This document shows, piece after piece, positions 60,578 to 64,000 of a stretch of DNA of 64,000 nt; the stretch's first letter is position 1, and each line of letters begins with the position of its first letter. Position numbers and translations under genes: made by a program. The DNA is from Otatea glauca (taxonomy: Eukaryota; Streptophyta; Magnoliopsida; Poales; Poaceae), in assembly GCA_036346275.1 (NCBI GenBank), contig CM070720.1:8781278-8845277 (forward strand). The letters are read 5' to 3'. Under the pieces are notes generated by a model. That model did not search any database. It saw only the letters and a program-made list of their open reading frames with translations, and was not told where the DNA came from.

Positions 60578-61638
60578 TGATGAGGACATCCCTAGTTCAC
60601 CTTATTCATCATCTCCTCACAGGATGATTCTACAAGGCTGCAAGTTGAATCTTCCACAAAAGAGGCTTATTTGGGACCTATGATAAGGAGCCGTGCCAAA
60701 CAAGTAGGGCAAGAGGTGAATGCACTTTGAGTCTAATATTGCTATTAATGAGAAATATAAACTACCTAAATCAAGTGTGCTTCTTGTGCTCAGGTTCATG
60801 CCTATGAAGATAATTTAAGCCAAGGATGCACATTGCAAGGATCAAGACTTGGCCATCGGTGTGCACTGCTTGACAACGTCCACATATGACCCATGGAACA
60901 ATGGTAAAAGATGGAAGCAGACCTAGATGCCAAGAAGACTACCAAAGAGTCCAATTCATCAGATGTGACATCCACCACTCTTGATTTTTGTTCCTCCACT
61001 TCCCAACTAACCCCAATTTATTTTGGGAGTATCCAACACATCTAGAGGACAAGATTATAAGGGAAATCAAGTCCTCTTTCCAGCACAACAAACGATGCAT
61101 CATTTGTAGGCTTGAGCCAAAGGATATGTAAGTTTCAAGGCAAGCTGTCTAGAGCATTCATTGATGAGCGAGGCTCCACATTTTTGCCTCCTCTCCAGCC
61201 TGGTGTGGCCACGAAATTTGGCACCATTTTTTTGGTGTGTGTTCACACCTAGCTAGGAGGGTTGTTCCTAGTATAAGTACCCCCACTCCCACTCTCTAGA
61301 GGACTTTTTTGACAATATGATTTCCCCATAGGATAGCCAAGCTGCTACCAGGATCTTGTTTGAGAGTTCTCTCCCCTTTGCTCTTGTAAACTTGCCTTGT
61401 CAGATTATAAAGGCGGCCGTTCGACGACAACCTTTCTGTGCTTCCAACTTAGTGTGTGGTTGTGTGGATTGGGAACTTAGAGTGTGGTTAGGTGAATACT
61501 TGTCGCCGGTCATTGCATTTGCAGTGGTTGGCCCCAAGATCGTTGGGTTGCACTGTTACCTTGGCTGCTCATTGTTAGCTATCTTCGTTGTGTGGTTCCT
61601 ACTTTGTGAAGATCGGGCAACTTCCTGCACATTATCCA
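60578..61638 (+). repeat. 5' LTR of Gypsy D (right boundary approximate)
   Basis: The left end is exact at the satellite junction. The right end is set just before the primer-like AGTATCAAAGC and could lie up to about 10 bp earlier (GCA at 61629). The partner LTR is beyond the window. Confidence 0.65.
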
Positions 61639-62621
61639 GTATCAAAGCTCCGATTAACAAGGTAGGATCGATTTACTTCTTGTTCTTATCCCTATAGTCC
61701 AGAAAATTGACCACAAAAATATTTACATTTACCTAGCCTTTTGCAACCTTTAATCTATTGTTTAGCATGTTTTATCAAGTCCTTCTTCACTGGATCGAGT
61801 GTTTTTGTTTGCTGCCCTGTTTGTTGTGCTTTCCTTGTGTTCTTTCTCGTGCACATATTTCAGATCTAAACACCTGTCACCAAATCGTGCGTATCTTTCA
61901 CATCTGGAGTCCGTTTCTGGTGTTCTTGTGCTTGTTGGAAAGACCTTTTTGAGGGAAATCCCTGTATCTCCTTAAGATCTAAGTATCATAGTGTTTCCCT
62001 TGCCAAAAAGTCAGATCTCTTCATGTTGTTCTGTTCCCCAAAATCTCAGCTCTTGTGTTTGTTCGTTGGAGCAATGTCTTGTCAATTTGTGTAACTTTCC
62101 TAAGTGTGTTTCTAGATCTTAGTGTCCTTGTTTTTGTTTAAAAAAAAGAAGAGAATGAGCTGTGCAAAAAAAAGAAAGTTTGGGACTGTTCTTCACTTAT
62201 ATCTTGAGATTTTCCCATTTTGTGAAGTTGTGACCTGAGACATCACTCAAGTGACATCCTTGCTTATAGTAAACTTGATTCCTTCTATAAGAGTTGCTTG
62301 TTCTTCACTTATAATTTTTTTCAGTAACTAGAGCATTTGAATCTTGTGTGGATGATTACTTGGTTGAGCAATAACTAAATTGCAGATTAGTAATTTCCTT
62401 GCTACCAATATATCCTGTCCAACCTCCACAAAACAGCCATTGCATGCACAACCCTTGATTTGTATTTGCTTGATTATCATGTATTGTAAAACAACCAATA
62501 ACACCGCAGTTGTGCATATTTTGTACTCACTTGGAATTTACATGAGCTTTGGTTGGTAAGAGAAGGTGAACGTGAGTTGTTCAACATATATATTATCTTT
62601 GTAGGGACTTGCCTACTAACC
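61639..62621 (+). other. Gypsy D leader
   Basis: AT-rich untranslated DNA between the primer site and gag. It has an A/G run near 62138-62175. No gene is recognised. Confidence 0.6.
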
Positions 62622-64000
62622 ATGGCAGGTAACGAAGAAGACTACGATATTGAGGGTGTTGGGAATGCTAATCAGCCCATCACAAGGCTACACTTCAACG
62701 CCTTGCGTGATCATCTTCGCCGATAATTCAGATCAAGTCTTGAACCAATGGAAGAGGAGCAAGACAAGCTCTCCCAAGATTTGCAGCAACTTGTGGGCAA
62801 TGTCAATCAGCAGCTATAGCAAAACTTTACAGCGATGCGAGATAACCTTGTTGTTGATATTGTGCGAGAGCTACGTCAAGCCCTTGGAGATGCAAGTGTA
62901 CATGGTGAAGAGCGGGATGGAACAGATGAAGAAGCTGCTGCTCGGCTTGCTCAAGATCAAAGAAATCGTGTTGCTGCCCATGACGCAAGACCTCCTGGTC
63001 CCGATCATGGGAATGGTAGAGCTGCTGTTGATCATGATCAAGGAAGAGGCTGTGGAAGACAAAATGTGCATCATGATGATATTGATGAAGACTTTGAAGA
63101 AAATTATGAACAACATTGGAATGATGGGTATCGTCGCCGAGGCCAACCATGGTCGTGATTGGCATGAGGAGGAGAGGTTTGGTAAGCTAAAATTTACCAT
63201 GCCAAAATTTGATGCTGGATTTGATCTGAAAGCTTATCTCACATGGGAGTCGAAGGTTGACAAGATTTTTCGCATGCACAACTACTCCGAAGAGAAGAAG
63301 TTAGCAATGGCTTCTCTTGAATTTGAAGATTAAGCTCTAATTTGGTGGGAGCAAGTTCAGAATCAACGAGAAGAAGGGGAACCTACTGTGGCTACATGGG
63401 CTAAAATGAAGAGAGAAATGAAGGCTCGATTCATCCCCAAGCATTACCGGCGTGATATCTTTGACAAGCTTCATAATTTGAGGCAAGACAAGCAATATGT
63501 TGAGGAGTATCACAAGGAGATGGCGAAGGCAATGATTACAACAAATATACGTGAAGATGAGGAGTAGTACATGTCACGATTTTTGTTTGGTTTAAATCCT
63601 CATGTGAAGAGATTGTTGATCTGCAACCTTACAGTAGTGTTGTAGATCCTGTGCGTCTATCTTCCAAGGCTGAGCGTCAATTGCAAGAAGAATCCAAGCA
63701 AAATTGATCCACATCTTTTAGTGCTCGAGCTACATCAATTGGGAGCATGTTTGTGCTTCAATTCAATGTGGGACGTGGCATCAAATCAAATTTTAGTGGT
63801 GGTAGCCGCTCTAATGTGCATGCAGCTACAAGTGCAAATGAGGTATCAACTCTAAGAGAGAAGAGTACGCCTGCAACAACCACATCTTCCTCCATTGGAT
63901 CTACCGGAAAGAGTAGTGGCATCGTATGCTTCAAATGTAAGGGATATGGTCACCGGCAAAGGGAATGCCCAAACCTTCGAACCATGCTAGTAACCGAGAA
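62622..64000 (+). pseudogene. Gypsy D gag with CCHC zinc knuckle
   Basis: Starts at the ATG at 62622 (MAGNEEDYDIEGVGNANQPI), with early stops near 62725 and 62817. A Glu/Asp-rich stretch follows. After a frame change come FGKLKFTMPKFDAGFDLKAY, HNYSEEKKLAMASLEFED, a stop where Tyr is expected, ALIWWEQVQ, MKARFIPKHYRRDIFDKLHN and YVEEYHKEM. It then runs to an intact knuckle CFKCKGYGHRQREC (63927-63968). This is a chromovirus-like gag, different in sequence from Gypsy A and B. Pol would follow beyond the window. Confidence 0.8.

Larger units (their letters stand above)
60578..64000 (+). mobile_element. Gypsy D: 5' part of a gypsy retrotransposon, cut by window end
   Basis: Starts TGATGAGGACATCCC directly after satellite. 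Left flank GTGCA would be the target duplication; the right side is outside the window. The opening codons read GPMIRSRAKQVGQEVNAL, the LTR-encoded gypsy tail also present in the solo LTR at 56320. A primer-site-like GTATCAAAGC follows at about 61639, then a leader and a gag with zinc knuckle. Confidence 0.82.

Overview
The window is plant nuclear DNA, almost certainly from a grass. One spliced, apparently intact gene sits beside about 9.5 kb of a 154-bp tandem satellite. That satellite is split into four blocks by nested LTR retrotransposons. The grass call rests on plant-type introns, on the Copia and Ty3/gypsy families, and on gag/pol sequences that resemble centromeric (CRM-type) retrotransposons of grasses. 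The genus cannot be named. A satellite unit of nucleosomal length together with CRM-like elements suggests a centromere or its flank, with the gene at the edge.

Layout. 1-191: end of a hAT-like transposon. 192-2621: AT-rich intergenic DNA and the gene leader. 2622-11733 (+): a seven-exon gene for a 308-residue endonuclease/exonuclease/phosphatase (EEP, DNase I-like) protein. Its fourth intron is a textbook U12-type AT-AC intron. Intron 2 carries a gag-only Copia element (5-bp target duplication) and a possible solo LTR. Introns 5 and 6 carry MITE-like elements, and intron 6 also has a Helitron 3' end. 11734-14420: 3' UTR with an exact 63-bp duplication, then intergenic DNA.

14421-60577: satellite with insertions. 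Gypsy A (15409-41270, minus) lies in the satellite. Within it are solo LTRs at 17751-18625 and 36079-38951, and Gypsy B (20243-35120, plus). Gypsy B contains Copia E (21452-30953, minus). A second insertion is a solo Copia LTR (42154-52054) that was later entered by full-length Copia C (43025-51268, minus). A third is a solo gypsy LTR (56320-57255). A fourth gypsy element (D, 60578 to the window end) starts where the satellite stops. Most elements have exact 5-bp target duplications, and the satellite or host element reads on across each insertion, so the order of events can be read directly.

Coding state. The EEP gene has consistent splice phases and no stop. All retroelement genes seen are broken by stops, frameshifts or deletions, or lack pol altogether. 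Three of the usual EEP catalytic residues are replaced, so the protein may not be a nuclease. The most unusual content is the satellite itself: a 462-bp three-monomer higher-order repeat, a 208-bp composite variant, and related gypsy elements sharing LTR ends.
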